Shown in pieces: positions 1-8,464 of a DNA stretch of 64,000 bases. This DNA is from M3007 sp038327555. Lineage in GTDB: Bacteria > Bacteroidota > Bacteroidia > Chitinophagales > Saprospiraceae. The stretch lies in NCBI GenBank assembly GCA_038327555.1, contig JBBQLD010000001.1, positions 1 through 64,000 of the forward strand, written 5' to 3'. Position numbers and translations under genes: made by a program. The notes beneath the pieces were generated by a model that worked only from the letters and a program-made list of their open reading frames with translations, was not told the DNA's origin and searched no databases. The first letter of the stretch is position 1, and each line of letters opens with the position of its first letter.

Positions 1-295
1 CCATTACGCGTCGCACCCAACCCTCGAACGATCCTTGAAACTGAAACTGTCCTAATTTAGTAAAAACCTTTAAAAAACCTTCTTGTAAAATATCTGCCGC
101 GTCCTCTCTGCTGCGGGCATACCGCAGGCACACCGCATACATCTTGCCAGCGAATCGCTCGTACAAGTCGCGCTGGCACTGCGCTGACCCGCGCAAGCAA
201 CCTCGGATAAGTTCGTATTCGTCCAATGGATTACGATAGTTGGGAGCTCTGTAAAGTTGGTTCGCTGGGGTGGCAAACTCCCCGAAGGTACGCAT
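1..295 (-). CDS. RNA polymerase ECF-type sigma-70 factor, 3' part cut by window edge
   Basis: Translating the minus strand from the ATG at 293-295 gives a 98-codon open frame that runs off the window. It contains a sigma-70 region 2 block: LYERFAGKMYAVCLRYARS, then REDAADILQEGFLKVF, then a region resembling the -10 recognition helix (FQGSFEGWVRRV). ECF sigma factors direct RNA polymerase to small regulons and usually answer to an anti-sigma factor. Region 4 lies outside the window, so the exact class is unknown. The frame stays open some way upstream of this ATG, so the start could be earlier. The 91-residue open frame on the same strand in another phase is a shadow of this gene. Confidence 0.85.
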   Translation of the reverse strand, partial: MRTFGEFATPANQLYRAPNYRNPLDEYELIRGCLRGSAQCQRDLYERFAGKMYAVCLRYARSREDAADILQEGFLKVFTKLGQFQFQGSFEGWVRRVM

Positions 296-406
296 TTCAA
301 CAGATGCATTAGACGATAATATCGCTGCCTGACAGTTTTTGACAAATTGAAAGCCCAAATGACCTTGATTTTTCGAACAATTCAATTCCAACCGCGCGCC
401 TTCAAA

Positions 407-444
407 TGACAACGGGCCTCCTACAAATTGCAGGAAGCCCGTCA
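407..444 (-). terminator. Stem-loop downstream of the TPR gene
   Basis: The arms TGAC..CGGGC and GCCCGTCA pair around a loop, with CTCCT/AGGAA extending the stem. It lies 25 bases past the stop codon of the exported TPR gene. The T tract after the stem on the minus strand is poor, so termination efficiency is uncertain. Confidence 0.4.
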
Positions 445-468
445 TGAATTTCTGTAGGAGGTTGAGCG

Positions 469-2157
469 TTAGTTTTTTCCGCTGCCGTCCTTTGGCGCCA
501 GTTCTTTTCCAAAAGCTGCGCGCATTTCTGTGATAATTAGAATCTGATTTTGGTCAGTTTCTAAGCCTTGCCACTTATCCATTAATGGATTAAACTTGTC
601 GGCCTCAACCTTCACAAAATAGCAGTAAGCCAGATATTGGTAGGCTTTTAAAAGGTCTTTTTTGTTTTTATCCTTCTCTGGCTCAGCTACTTCTGCATAC
701 TTTTCATAGTAGCCGCGAGCCCTGCCATATTCGTTTGCCAATTCAGGGTGTACCGCAATTGAGTCTGGGGAAGGGTCTTGAAATGCCGCAGATTTTGCCG
801 CCCAAAGCCAGCCTATTGTAGCTGCCGGGTTAATTTCTGTAACTTTTGCAAAAGCCTTTTCAGCATTTTGGTAGTGCATTGAATCCTCTTTGCAGAAATA
901 GTTACGCATACCTAAGTTGTACCATTCTGTTGCCTTTGGCGTTGCTACAGAATCAAGGTACATTTTATACACTTTTAAGGCACCACAATAGTCTTTACGC
1001 GCCCATTCCAACTTATCAATGTCCTCATAAAGCGTCCATTTGCTGCTGTCCATTTCAATTACTTTTTTGTAATCATTGATGGCTTGAGTTGTATCGCCTT
1101 TAGTTTGTATCAAAAACTTGGCATGATACTCATAATCAGATGGCAGGAGTTTCTCTGGCACAACAATTGTAAAATACTCGTTTAGTATTTTCAAACCCCG
1201 CTCTAGGTCGCCATTTTCGTAATCACAGTAGGCTTGTAGGCGCCTTAAGTAGTTTTTGGTAGGGTCTTTTTGGAGGATTTTTTCTACCAGATCGCTGCAA
1301 GATTTGCAGTCTTTAATCAGGTAATAACAGTTGGCTAACTGCATTTCGTCTTCGATTGTCACATCAGCACCCTTTGCTACCAGCTCTTTGTAAGCTTGAG
1401 TAGCATCCACATATTTATAAAGTACAAAGAAGAGGTACTCCGCTTTGCCGCGTAAAGCAGGAGTATAACTTGGTGCTGTTTGGATGGCTTTGTTATAAAA
1501 AATAATCGGTTTTTCTGGCACCTTAGCGATTCGGTATACTTTAGCCAGCATCAATTTTGGCAGCGGATTTTGAGGTTCTATGGCCTCTGCGTACTCATAG
1601 TGCTGAGCCGCCGGGCCACCATTTGACATTTCTTTGTAGCAAGCGCCAAGTGACATTTGCAGCGCGAAATCTTTGGAAGAGACCTCGAGTGCTTCTTTGA
1701 GATAGCCTTCTGCGCGAGTTAAATTAGGTTTTTTTGCACCCGGCTCTTTATAATAAAAGTAGGATTCTCCAATCTGGCGCCAGGTGGTCATGTCTTTTCT
1801 GGCGTTCTTTTTTGCTTTTGCAAACTGTTTGTCTGCTTCAGCACTATTGTTTTGAAGCAAAAGGATGCGACCATTAGCCACAAAAGCCATTGGGCCATCA
1901 GATTTTGCAGCATATGCAGCGTTGAAATTAGCCAGCGCCTTATCCTTATCACCTTTCGCAAGGTAGGCATTGCCAAGGCTCAAAAAAGCACTTTGATCAG
2001 CTGGATTGGCCTGGGTTAAACCAGAAAATACACTGATAGCCTTGTCCCAGTCTTCAAGCTGCATAGCCTCATTGCCCGCTGCGTGGCTTTGGCCAAAAGC
2101 CGTTTGAGCAAAAAAGATTGCCCCAAGGAAAAGGGCTTTTTTCAGAAGATTTGTCAT
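469..2157 (-). CDS. Exported tetratricopeptide repeat protein
   Basis: 562 residues from the ATG at 2157, chosen because it starts a signal peptide (MTNLLKKALFLGAIFFAQTA, cleavage probably after AFGQ). A 13-residue longer start exists but would put polar residues before the signal. The mature protein is a chain of TPR helices (for example EAMQLEDWDKAISVFSGL and AFLSLGNAYLAKGDKDKAL), so a periplasmic scaffold is likely. It follows a PstS-like lipoprotein gene and a small membrane-protein gene on the same strand. That grouping resembles Bacteroidota clusters near TonB/ExbB energisers, but no exbBD is present here. Partner proteins are unknown. A copy of the AACGGGTAAATAAT-type repeat lies about 170 bases upstream. 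Confidence 0.85.
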   Translation of the reverse strand: MTNLLKKALFLGAIFFAQTAFGQSHAAGNEAMQLEDWDKAISVFSGLTQANPADQSAFLSLGNAYLAKGDKDKALANFNAAYAAKSDGPMAFVANGRILLLQNNSAEADKQFAKAKKNARKDMTTWRQIGESYFYYKEPGAKKPNLTRAEGYLKEALEVSSKDFALQMSLGACYKEMSNGGPAAQHYEYAEAIEPQNPLPKLMLAKVYRIAKVPEKPIIFYNKAIQTAPSYTPALRGKAEYLFFVLYKYVDATQAYKELVAKGADVTIEDEMQLANCYYLIKDCKSCSDLVEKILQKDPTKNYLRRLQAYCDYENGDLERGLKILNEYFTIVVPEKLLPSDYEYHAKFLIQTKGDTTQAINDYKKVIEMDSSKWTLYEDIDKLEWARKDYCGALKVYKMYLDSVATPKATEWYNLGMRNYFCKEDSMHYQNAEKAFAKVTEINPAATIGWLWAAKSAAFQDPSPDSIAVHPELANEYGRARGYYEKYAEVAEPEKDKNKKDLLKAYQYLAYCYFVKVEADKFNPLMDKWQGLETDQNQILIITEMRAAFGKELAPKDGSGKN

Positions 2158-2329
2158 TGTTCGGAAAAAGTTTTGTGTTTTAAAACTGATGCACACTTCA
2201 CTTGCCTAATTTACAGCGCGGCGAAGTTCTATTTTTAGAGACGAATTTCTAGGGCTAAATAAACACCTGAGGCAGATGTTTTGCTAAACGTTTGAATTTG
2301 AGGATCGTGTGAATATTCTGCCTGAAAGT

Positions 2330-2350
2330 AACGAGTTATTATTCACACCT
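2330..2350 (-). repeat. Degenerate copy of the AACGGGTAAATAATAACTT repeat
   Basis: On the minus strand this reads GGTGTGAATAATAACTCGTT, close to the better copies at 23259-23296 and 33916-33948. It lies between the PstS-like gene and the TPR gene. The match is imperfect and lacks a clear second arm. Confidence 0.3.
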
Positions 2351-2353
2351 TGC

Positions 2354-3283
2354 TCAATGGCTTGATTTAATCAAACGAGTTACTGCGTTGGCTGGCAAAA
2401 GTCCATCTTTGAGCATAATTCGTTGGCCATCTTTGGCCAAATAAGAGGCAAACCCAGCCCCAAGGCCATTGCGTCGGGCTTGCGCATTGATGATGTATAT
2501 GGTGCGCTTAAAAGGGTAGTCGCCAGTGGCAAGAAAAGCTTGGTAAGGACCATAACCTTCCTTCCCAGTCTCTTTGGCCACATCAGCTATTCTTATTTCG
2601 CGCATGAATTTTTGCACCCCTCCATCATCCGTATCTGAAATCCAGTTTGCCGAAATAACACCAATGGCATTTTTGTTTTTGCTCACATATTCAATCACCT
2701 CTTCATTGTTTTTCAATGCAGAGGCTTGTTTGGAAAGCTCTTGCCCTCCGACCACAGAATCGCGTACATAACGCAACGTTCCACTACCTGGATTATCAAA
2801 TACCAGTTGGAGGGTTCCTAATTTTGATTTGGGATTGACATCCTTCCAAGCTGTAATTTTCCCAATAAGTATGTCTTTTACCTGTTGGATGGTTAATACT
2901 GTATCCATATTGGAAGGGTTGAGCACAAACGCCAGTGCATCATAGGCGATAGGTGTGGTGGGCGGAGAAAATCCTCGGGATTTAAAATACTCTGCCTCTT
3001 TTGAGGTCAGTTGCCGACCAATGATAATGACTTGCACTGAATCTTGGATCAAGGAGTTGACCGCCTCCCCCTCCGAGACATAATGGGGAATAATTTTTGC
3101 AGTTCGGTAAATGGAGTCAAAAACGTCAATGCACGAGGCAATCACTGGCTTGTAACCTTCCTCTACTGCGATGGTTATTTCACCGGTAGTTATGGTGTCA
3201 AGTGCTTTGCCCGACTTGTCGCGCTCGGCACAAGAAATCCAGAGCAGGGTTAAAATCGTAAAAATCAAAAGTTTGCGTAGCAT
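2354..3283 (-). CDS. PstS-like substrate-binding lipoprotein
   Basis: 309 residues. The N-terminus is a lipoprotein signal with the lipobox ending WISC at Cys18. The rest looks like a periplasmic binding protein of the phosphate-binding PstS (PBP-like) superfamily: an ITIAVEEGYKPVI strand, QVIIIGRQLTSKEAEYF, the hinge block PIAYDALAFVLNPSN, the signature PGSGTLRYVRDSVVGG, and AIGVISANWI. Canonical PstS binds phosphate for PstABC, but no permease or ATPase gene is nearby, so the ligand and role are unproven. It may belong to an envelope-sensing or TonB-type system instead. It is 11 bases downstream of the small membrane-protein gene and probably shares its transcript. Confidence 0.75.
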   Translation of the reverse strand: MLRKLLIFTILTLLWISCAERDKSGKALDTITTGEITIAVEEGYKPVIASCIDVFDSIYRTAKIIPHYVSEGEAVNSLIQDSVQVIIIGRQLTSKEAEYFKSRGFSPPTTPIAYDALAFVLNPSNMDTVLTIQQVKDILIGKITAWKDVNPKSKLGTLQLVFDNPGSGTLRYVRDSVVGGQELSKQASALKNNEEVIEYVSKNKNAIGVISANWISDTDDGGVQKFMREIRIADVAKETGKEGYGPYQAFLATGDYPFKRTIYIINAQARRNGLGAGFASYLAKDGQRIMLKDGLLPANAVTRLIKSSH

Positions 3284-3294
3284 AACAGCGTCTT

Positions 3295-3516
3295 TTAAAA
3301 GTGATCGGCATAGACCCTCCAGCCCCTATAGATGCCATATACCAGTAACATACCGGCAAAAATATTTCGAAATTCTGCTGGGATGTAAGCTAGAAAGGTT
3401 TTATCCAAGAATAGCCATGATCCTAGTATAATGTAAAAGGCTGTCATACTAAACCCCAAAATGAGTATTGGCATTCGGGCAGCTCCTCTTTTGCGGATTC
3501 TATCGTCAGTGGGCAT
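3295..3516 (-). CDS. Small two-helix membrane protein, conserved hypothetical
   Basis: 73 residues. A basic N-terminus (DRIRKRGAAR) is followed by two hydrophobic stretches (about 16-36 and 50-63), suggesting a small inner-membrane protein with both ends in the cytoplasm. It has no recognised motif. Its stop codon is 11 bases from the start of the PstS-like gene, which argues for translation in one operon. The short ORF could be questioned, but the hydrophobic pattern and tight spacing favour a real gene. Confidence 0.6.
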   Translation of the reverse strand: MPTDDRIRKRGAARMPILILGFSMTAFYIILGSWLFLDKTFLAYIPAEFRNIFAGMLLVYGIYRGWRVYADHF

Positions 3517-3624
3517 GGTCGAGTATATTTTAGCGTTCAGATAACCGCACTACAATATTGAAGATGCGAATTTCAGTCAAAATGGTGGGACACCGCTTAC
3601 TGTTTTGAAAAGTTGACGAAAACG

Positions 3625-3678
3625 ACACACAAGCACGAGCCCCTTGAAGCGCACTCCGAGGGGCTCGTATTTGTGTGT
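3625..3678 (-). terminator. Strong intrinsic terminator after cysS
   Basis: ACACACAAGCACGAGCCCCT pairs almost fully with AGGGGCTCGTATTTGTGTGT around a 14-base loop. It begins 10 bases after the cysS stop codon and separates cysS from the small membrane-protein operon. Confidence 0.75.
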
Positions 3679-3688
3679 AACATAAACA

Positions 3689-5194
3689 TTACGCTTTTGC
3701 CCAACTTACGCCTTCTTTTCCATCCTTTACTGTGATCCCTACCGCAGATAGCGTATCGCGTATTTTGTCGCTTGTTGTCCAGTCCTTTTGATCTCGTGCT
3801 AATCCTCTAATGTCAAGAATAAGTGCCATCAGCCCTTCCAGCGTTCCGCTATCTTGGCTTGAATTGGATTCATCTTTTAGTCCAAAAATGTCAAAAAGAA
3901 TGGTGCCGAATACCGTTTTCATGCGTTCAATAACCCAGGGGGCTATTTCACTCGATCCTAATTGCTGGTTGACCAATTTATGTACAAAACTCCCTATTTC
4001 ATTTAAGGAAGCAATGGAGATCGCTGTATTGAAGTCATCGTCCATACCAGCAAAGGCATCATGAACCAAGGCTAAAATAGTTCGATCTGTATCCGATTCA
4101 GAGCCATCGAAAGCACGGGCATCCACGGGCAGACTTTGCAGTATCCTGTTGGTTTCCATGATTTTAATAAAACCTTTTTCAGCCGCCATCAAGCCATCAT
4201 CTGTAATATCAAGTGTGCTTCGATAGTGCGCTTGAAGCATAAAAAAGCGCACAGCCATAGGCGAGTATGATTTGCTTGTATGCTCGCTGTCGCCGGTGAA
4301 AAGCTCTGTTGGTGAAATGGTATTGCCATCACTTTTGCTCATTTTCTTGCCATTGAGCAGTAACATATTGGTGTGCACCCAATAATTGGCGGGATGACAT
4401 CCGCATGCGCCATAGTTTTGTGCTACTTCATTTTCATGGTGCGGAAATTTGAGGTCGTTGCCTCCGCCATGGATATCGAATGTTTTCCCCAAATATTTGG
4501 TACTCATAGCAGAGCACTCCAAATGCCACCCTGGGAAACCGACTGACCAGGGGCTATTCCAGATCATCAAATCCTGTGGGCGAGCTTTCATCCAGATAGC
4601 AAAGTCGGCCGGGTGTTTTTTCTCTTCCTGGCTTTTCAGCTCCCGGGTTTCAGTGTAAAGATCTTCAAGGATACGGCCACTTACTGATCCGTAAACCCCT
4701 TCATTTGCTGCGTCAAATTTGGGTACATCGAAATACACTGATCCATTGATCATGTACGCCAATCCTTTATCCAGGATTTGCTGTACCATTTCGATTTGCT
4801 CGAGTATGTGGCCGGTGGCGCGAGGTTCGATGCTTGGGGGCAAGGTGTTGAAGATCCGCATCATATCATGGAAGCCCACCGTGTAGCGTTGTGCTACTTC
4901 CATAGGTTCGAGTTGGGCAATTTTTGCACCTTTTGCCATACGATCCTCTCCATCGTCGGTCAGGTGGCCGACATCTGTTATGTTGCGCACATAACGCACT
5001 TTATAGCCCAGGTGTAACAAGTACCTGTAAATGGTATCGAAGCTGCAAAAGGTTCGGCAATTACCAAGATGCACCTCATTATACACGGTAGGGCCGCAGA
5101 CATACATCCCGATATGGCCTGGGGTGATAGGGCGGAATTCTTCCTTTTTTCCTGAAAGGGTATTGTAAATCTTGAGTGGATGCGGTTCAGTCAT
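3689..5194 (-). CDS. cysS: Cysteinyl-tRNA synthetase
   Basis: 501 residues from the ATG at 5194. A TTG three codons upstream is less likely because the -7 promoter box lies just beyond it. It charges tRNA-Cys with cysteine in the cytoplasm. Visible class I marks are the zinc ligand Cys33 in MYVCGPTVYN, the HIGH-type motif HLGN at 42-45, the GWHLECSAM and HHENE zinc-site segments, and the KMSKS loop (KKMSKSDGN). The C-terminal helical DALR-type domain ends in WAKA. Length is slightly above the usual 460-490. It is transcribed alone, with a promoter box just upstream and a strong terminator downstream. Confidence 0.96.
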   Translation of the reverse strand: MTEPHPLKIYNTLSGKKEEFRPITPGHIGMYVCGPTVYNEVHLGNCRTFCSFDTIYRYLLHLGYKVRYVRNITDVGHLTDDGEDRMAKGAKIAQLEPMEVAQRYTVGFHDMMRIFNTLPPSIEPRATGHILEQIEMVQQILDKGLAYMINGSVYFDVPKFDAANEGVYGSVSGRILEDLYTETRELKSQEEKKHPADFAIWMKARPQDLMIWNSPWSVGFPGWHLECSAMSTKYLGKTFDIHGGGNDLKFPHHENEVAQNYGACGCHPANYWVHTNMLLLNGKKMSKSDGNTISPTELFTGDSEHTSKSYSPMAVRFFMLQAHYRSTLDITDDGLMAAEKGFIKIMETNRILQSLPVDARAFDGSESDTDRTILALVHDAFAGMDDDFNTAISIASLNEIGSFVHKLVNQQLGSSEIAPWVIERMKTVFGTILFDIFGLKDESNSSQDSGTLEGLMALILDIRGLARDQKDWTTSDKIRDTLSAVGITVKDGKEGVSWAKA

Positions 5195-5200
5195 AGGGCG

Positions 5201-5208
5201 CAAAGATA
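5201..5208 (-). promoter_or_regulatory. Bacteroidota -7 promoter box of cysS (possibly leaderless)
   Basis: On the minus strand this reads TATCTTTG, an exact match to TAnnTTTG. It ends 6 bases before the cysS ATG, so transcription would begin at or beside the start codon. No clear upstream TTTG was found at 19-21 bases. Confidence 0.45.
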
Positions 5209-5255
5209 AGTGCGGGAAATTCGGAGATGTTGGCTATTGAGGGTGTTTTTTTGGG

Positions 5256-5341
5256 GATTTGGTTAGCTGGGGATTTGGGGATTTGGTTATGGTGCAATCT
5301 CAAGCATCAGCACCATAACCAAATCCCCAGCTAACCAAATC
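5256..5341. repeat. Nested palindrome of the CCAAATCCCC family
   Basis: A 23-bp arm (GATTTGGTTAGCTGGGGATT, at 5256-5278) is perfectly inverted at 5319-5341, and an inner 19-bp pair lies at 5277-5295 and 5310-5328. The same short phrases (AACCAAATC, CCAAATCCCC) continue to about 5373. It sits between the cysS start and the pyk stop, so on the minus strand it could end the pyk transcript. Related copies are at 14990-15145, 40741-40790 and 61826-61861. Confidence 0.8.
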
Positions 5342-5375
5342 ACCAACTAACCATCTTACCAAATCCCCAACCCAT

Positions 5376-6866
5376 TCATTCCACCACGGTTACTTTTAAC
5401 ATATTGGTCTGCAAGCGGCGTCCCATAGGCATAGAGCCTGTATTTATAATGGTGTCTCCGGTTTTGACAAAGCCACTTTCTTTTAGGATATCGGTACAAT
5501 CTTGGATGGTTTCATCCGTCGTAGTAAAGCGATTGTAAAAAAAGCATTGAACGCCCCACAAAAGGTTGAACGCACCTAATTTAGTGTGGTTATCACTAAA
5601 GATTAAGATTTTTGATTTAGGACGGAAGCTACTGATTTTGAACGCGGTATACCCTGAAGAGGTGTGCCCAACAATGCCTTTTGCGCCAAGTTGTTCCGCA
5701 ACGTTGCAGGCACTAAAACAAATCACATCTGAGTGATAGAGCATAAATTGTGGCGATGGAACAGGGCGGCGGGTATTGATTTGTGGCCAATACTGCTTTT
5801 CTGCTTCCCCAATTATTCTAGACATATATTGGATGACCAATTTTGGATATTTTCCTACGGAGGTCTCGCCGCTAAGCATTACTGCATCGGCGCCATCCAG
5901 CACGGCGTTGGCTACATCCGTCACTTCGGCCCGAGTCGGGGAAGGGTTTTGTATCATACTATCCATCATTTGCGTAGCTACGATAACCGGTCTGGCATAT
6001 TGCATACACATGTGGATAATGTCTTTTTGCGTCATTGGCAGTTGTTCAATCGGCATTTCTACCCCTAAATCTCCACGAGCTACCATGATTCCATTACTGG
6101 CCCGGATTATTTCGCGCAGGTTTTTGACCGCTTCAGGCTTCTCAATTTTAGCCATGACCTTGGCCTGATGATTTGCTTTTTCTAGGGCTTCTTTTACCGG
6201 ATCAAGGTCTGCAGCCCGGCGCACAAAAGAGAGTGCAATCCAGTTGACATCTTGTGTAATAATGAAATCAAGGTCTTCCTTATCTTTTTTAGTAAGGGCT
6301 GGAAGTTTTACGTTTGTGTCAGGCAGATTTACGCCTTTGTTGCTGCTGAGGATACCTGCATGAAGTGCTTTTAGGCGAACAGTATCTTTTTTGTTGGTTT
6401 CAGCCACTTCAAAAATCAATTTGCCATCGTCCATCATAATGCGCTCGCCCACTTCACAGTCTTCGGCAAATTGGTCGTAAGACATGTAAATATTATCCTT
6501 TGTACCCTCCGCCTTCTCGTCATTTGTAATGGTAATGATATCACCCTCGGCCAGGTGAAGCGCATTGTCTTTGATTTTGCCAACCCTAAGCTTGGGGCCT
6601 TGCAAATCAGCAAGAATGCCAATGTGGAGCTTATACTTTTCATTGATAGCATGAATGCGCTGAATAACCTGTAGATGGTCTTGGTGAGAACCATGGCTAA
6701 AGTTGAGGCGGAAAACATCTACACCTGCTTGAATAAGTTCTAGGAGCATCTCCGGAGAGCTACATGCAGGCCCTACTGTGGCGACGATTTTGGTAAATTG
6801 TGAACCATCTTTGCGTATGGGTGATTTGTTTTTTTCAAGCAATGCTGCCGCTTCCGAGAGTGTCAT
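5376..6866 (-). CDS. pyk: Pyruvate kinase
   Basis: 496 residues. It converts phosphoenolpyruvate and ADP to pyruvate and ATP, the last step of glycolysis. Seen are the N-terminal KIVATVGPAC strand, FRLNFSHGSH, the metal- and substrate-binding AKIEKPEAVKNLREI, and the signature MVARGDLGVEMPIEQLP. The TQMMDSMIQNPSPTRAEVTDVANAV helix and a C-terminal alpha/beta domain (GHTSSGYTAF) follow. Length fits bacterial type II enzymes. It has its own promoter just upstream (6914-6944) and a palindromic element just downstream. Confidence 0.97.
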   Translation of the reverse strand: MTLSEAAALLEKNKSPIRKDGSQFTKIVATVGPACSSPEMLLELIQAGVDVFRLNFSHGSHQDHLQVIQRIHAINEKYKLHIGILADLQGPKLRVGKIKDNALHLAEGDIITITNDEKAEGTKDNIYMSYDQFAEDCEVGERIMMDDGKLIFEVAETNKKDTVRLKALHAGILSSNKGVNLPDTNVKLPALTKKDKEDLDFIITQDVNWIALSFVRRAADLDPVKEALEKANHQAKVMAKIEKPEAVKNLREIIRASNGIMVARGDLGVEMPIEQLPMTQKDIIHMCMQYARPVIVATQMMDSMIQNPSPTRAEVTDVANAVLDGADAVMLSGETSVGKYPKLVIQYMSRIIGEAEKQYWPQINTRRPVPSPQFMLYHSDVICFSACNVAEQLGAKGIVGHTSSGYTAFKISSFRPKSKILIFSDNHTKLGAFNLLWGVQCFFYNRFTTTDETIQDCTDILKESGFVKTGDTIINTGSMPMGRRLQTNMLKVTVVE

Positions 6867-6913
6867 TCTTTTTTTAAATTTTGAGTGTAAAACTTACAAT
6901 AAGTCTTTTGGCG

Positions 6914-6944
6914 CAAAAATAGCAATAGCCGGCAAGCTTACCAA
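6914..6944 (-). promoter_or_regulatory. Promoter of pyk with both Bacteroidota boxes
   Basis: On the minus strand a TTG at 6944-6942 is followed after 20 bases by TATTTTTG (6921-6914), an exact TAnnTTTG box with the usual spacing. It lies about 50 bases upstream of the pyk start codon. The rest of the 314-base divergent gap (6867-7180) holds an 8-bp inverted repeat (AGCTGCTT/AAGCAGCT) near 7000-7035 and the acpP promoter candidate. Confidence 0.6.
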
Positions 6945-7104
6945 CCGAATGGCGCTTCATTTCTGTCCATAAAAATCAGAAACAACAGAAAAGATTTAAG
7001 CTGCTTCCTCTTTTTAACCTGCTTGAAAAGCAGCTAAGTGTTTGATTTACAAAAAGGGGGGATATTATTTATTTGCTGGTCGATAAAAAAATAAGGTCAA
7101 AAGG

Positions 7105-7135
7105 TTTGATAAACCTGCCAGTTGGCGTTTCTTTG
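7105..7135 (+). promoter_or_regulatory. Candidate acpP promoter
   Basis: TTTG at 7105-7108, a 19-base spacer, then TTTCTTTG at 7128-7135 (one mismatch to TAnnTTTG). The implied leader to the acpP ATG is about 40 bases. A weaker alternative is TTTATTTG at 7068-7075. Confidence 0.4.
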
Positions 7136-7180
7136 CCCCCTGAAAAATTGAATTTTTTTCACCAACAAGTTTTGAAAATC

Positions 7181-7420
7181 ATGGCAAACGTAGCCGACCG
7201 CGTAAAAAAAATTATCATTGACAAATTGGGCGTTGACGAATCTGAAGTGACCCTCGAGGCAAGCTTCATCAACGACCTCGGCGCCGACTCGCTCGATACC
7301 GTAGAACTGATCATGGAATTTGAAAAAGAATTCGATGTGTCTATTCCCGACGAGCAAGCAGAAGGCATCCAAACTGTAGGTCAAGCGATCTCTTATTTGG
7401 AGCAGAACGTCAGTGCTTGA
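7181..7420 (+). CDS. acpP: Acyl carrier protein
   Basis: 79 residues from the ATG at 7181. The frame is open further upstream, but ACP proteins begin here (MANVADRVKKIIIDKLGV). The phosphopantetheine attachment site is Ser37 in the signature LGADSLDTVELIMEFE. The protein is acidic, as the family requires, and carries growing acyl chains in fatty acid synthesis. In many bacteria fabF follows directly, but here a terminator follows 42 bases after the stop, so acpP is a single-gene unit. Confidence 0.96.
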   Translation: MANVADRVKKIIIDKLGVDESEVTLEASFINDLGADSLDTVELIMEFEKEFDVSIPDEQAEGIQTVGQAISYLEQNVSA

Positions 7421-7462
7421 TTTTTAAAGGGTTGGCCCTATTTTGAGTCCACTCCTTTTTGC

Positions 7463-7505
7463 AAAAAGCGGTTCAAAGCAGTCTTGCTTTGAACCGCTTT
7501 TGTTT
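7463..7505. terminator. Bidirectional terminator between acpP and the glutamine amidotransferase
   Basis: AAAAAGCGGTTCAAAGCA pairs with TGCTTTGAACCGCTTTT around a 4-base loop. It has A and T tracts on both sides, so it can stop the two convergent genes. Confidence 0.85.
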
Positions 7506-7526
7506 AAGAAACAGTTTCTAAGCACA

Positions 7527-8336
7527 TCAGACGTATTCAAGTTCTTCCAATTCCTCCAGCGCGCCCTCCAAAAAGGCAGGTATCAGGGTTTCGAAGGTGC
7601 GTTGAATTTTGCCATGGTTCGCCAAATCTCGGATCATTCTATCATACCGTGAGGCGCCATGCTCCTCCACAATTGATTTTTTTCGTTCTTCTTCCAAGAA
7701 ATATTGTAGTAAGCCTCCCGGGTCTGCCTCTGGATGAAATTGTGTTCCAATCATCTCCCGACTAAACCTTACAGCCATGATCGCTCGTTCATAATGAACA
7801 TGTGGACGCAGTTTTTCGAGACATAAAATCTTGGCACCGAGTTCCTTGAATCTTTTGTGCTTTGGGTTCACCACCTGATAGCGCCGAAAATCGGCGATAT
7901 AAAACGGGTCGGGCAGGTCTTCAAAATATGGTTCTGCTTTCCCTTCATGCGTTTTATAAACAGGGTAAGTGCCAAATGACATTTTATATCGTTGGGTCAC
8001 TTCGCCAAGGCCAAAATGATGACACGCCATTTGAAAAGAATGACAGATAAAAAAACAATGTTTTTTTGCCTCGGAAGTTTGCTGATTGTGCTGCCAGAGA
8101 TCCTCAATTAGTTTAAAAAAGGGAGCTTGCCAATTTCCACCACTTTCAAGTGGATCTCCCGGGCCGCCAGAAAAAAGGTAAATGTCGTAGGAAAGATCAG
8201 GAATTTCGCACTTGGCGCGTACATCGAAATGGTCAAAATCCATTACTTCGTCGTATCGGCTCAAAATACTTTTCAGCATCGGGATGCCGCGATTTTGTTC
8301 GCCGTTGTAAAGATCCAAAAGAGCAGCACGGAGCAT
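7527..8336 (-). CDS. Class I glutamine amidotransferase-like protein
   Basis: 269 residues. It has the fold and triad of class I (triad) glutaminases: the nucleophile Cys98 in FICHSFQMA, and His201 and Glu203 in GTQFHPEADP. The oxyanion region is FSGGPGDPL. Such domains release ammonia from glutamine for a partner synthetase (GMP synthase and others), but this one stands alone and is often annotated only as GMP-synthase-like. No synthetase is adjacent. Relative to GuaA the C-terminus carries about 50 extra residues (EEERKKSIVEEHGAS and an acidic end, EELEELEYV). The acceptor substrate is unknown. Confidence 0.8.
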   Translation of the reverse strand: MLRAALLDLYNGEQNRGIPMLKSILSRYDEVMDFDHFDVRAKCEIPDLSYDIYLFSGGPGDPLESGGNWQAPFFKLIEDLWQHNQQTSEAKKHCFFICHSFQMACHHFGLGEVTQRYKMSFGTYPVYKTHEGKAEPYFEDLPDPFYIADFRRYQVVNPKHKRFKELGAKILCLEKLRPHVHYERAIMAVRFSREMIGTQFHPEADPGGLLQYFLEEERKKSIVEEHGASRYDRMIRDLANHGKIQRTFETLIPAFLEGALEELEELEYV

Positions 8337-8429
8337 TTTTTTACGGGTAATAATTGATGAACAATAAAAGGTGGTCTTTGTCTTTGGGAAGTAGTTTTAG
8401 GCCAAAAGCCTTTATTCCAACCGCGTTCC

Positions 8430-8437
8430 TAATTTTG
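8430..8437 (+). promoter_or_regulatory. -7 box upstream of the CMD-family gene
   Basis: TAATTTTG matches TAnnTTTG and lies 27 bases before the ATG at 8465. No -33 element at the usual distance was found. Confidence 0.4.
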
Positions 8438-8464
8438 CGAAATTATCAACCAACAAATAAAAAA

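Noticed and set aside
70..345. 91-residue ORF on the minus strand at the window start
   Set aside because: It is in another phase of the ECF sigma factor, whose frame gives a clear region 2.
7073..7180. Long N-terminal extension of acpP
   Set aside because: It would start inside the promoter region and is not protein-like; acyl carrier proteins begin at the ATG at 7181.
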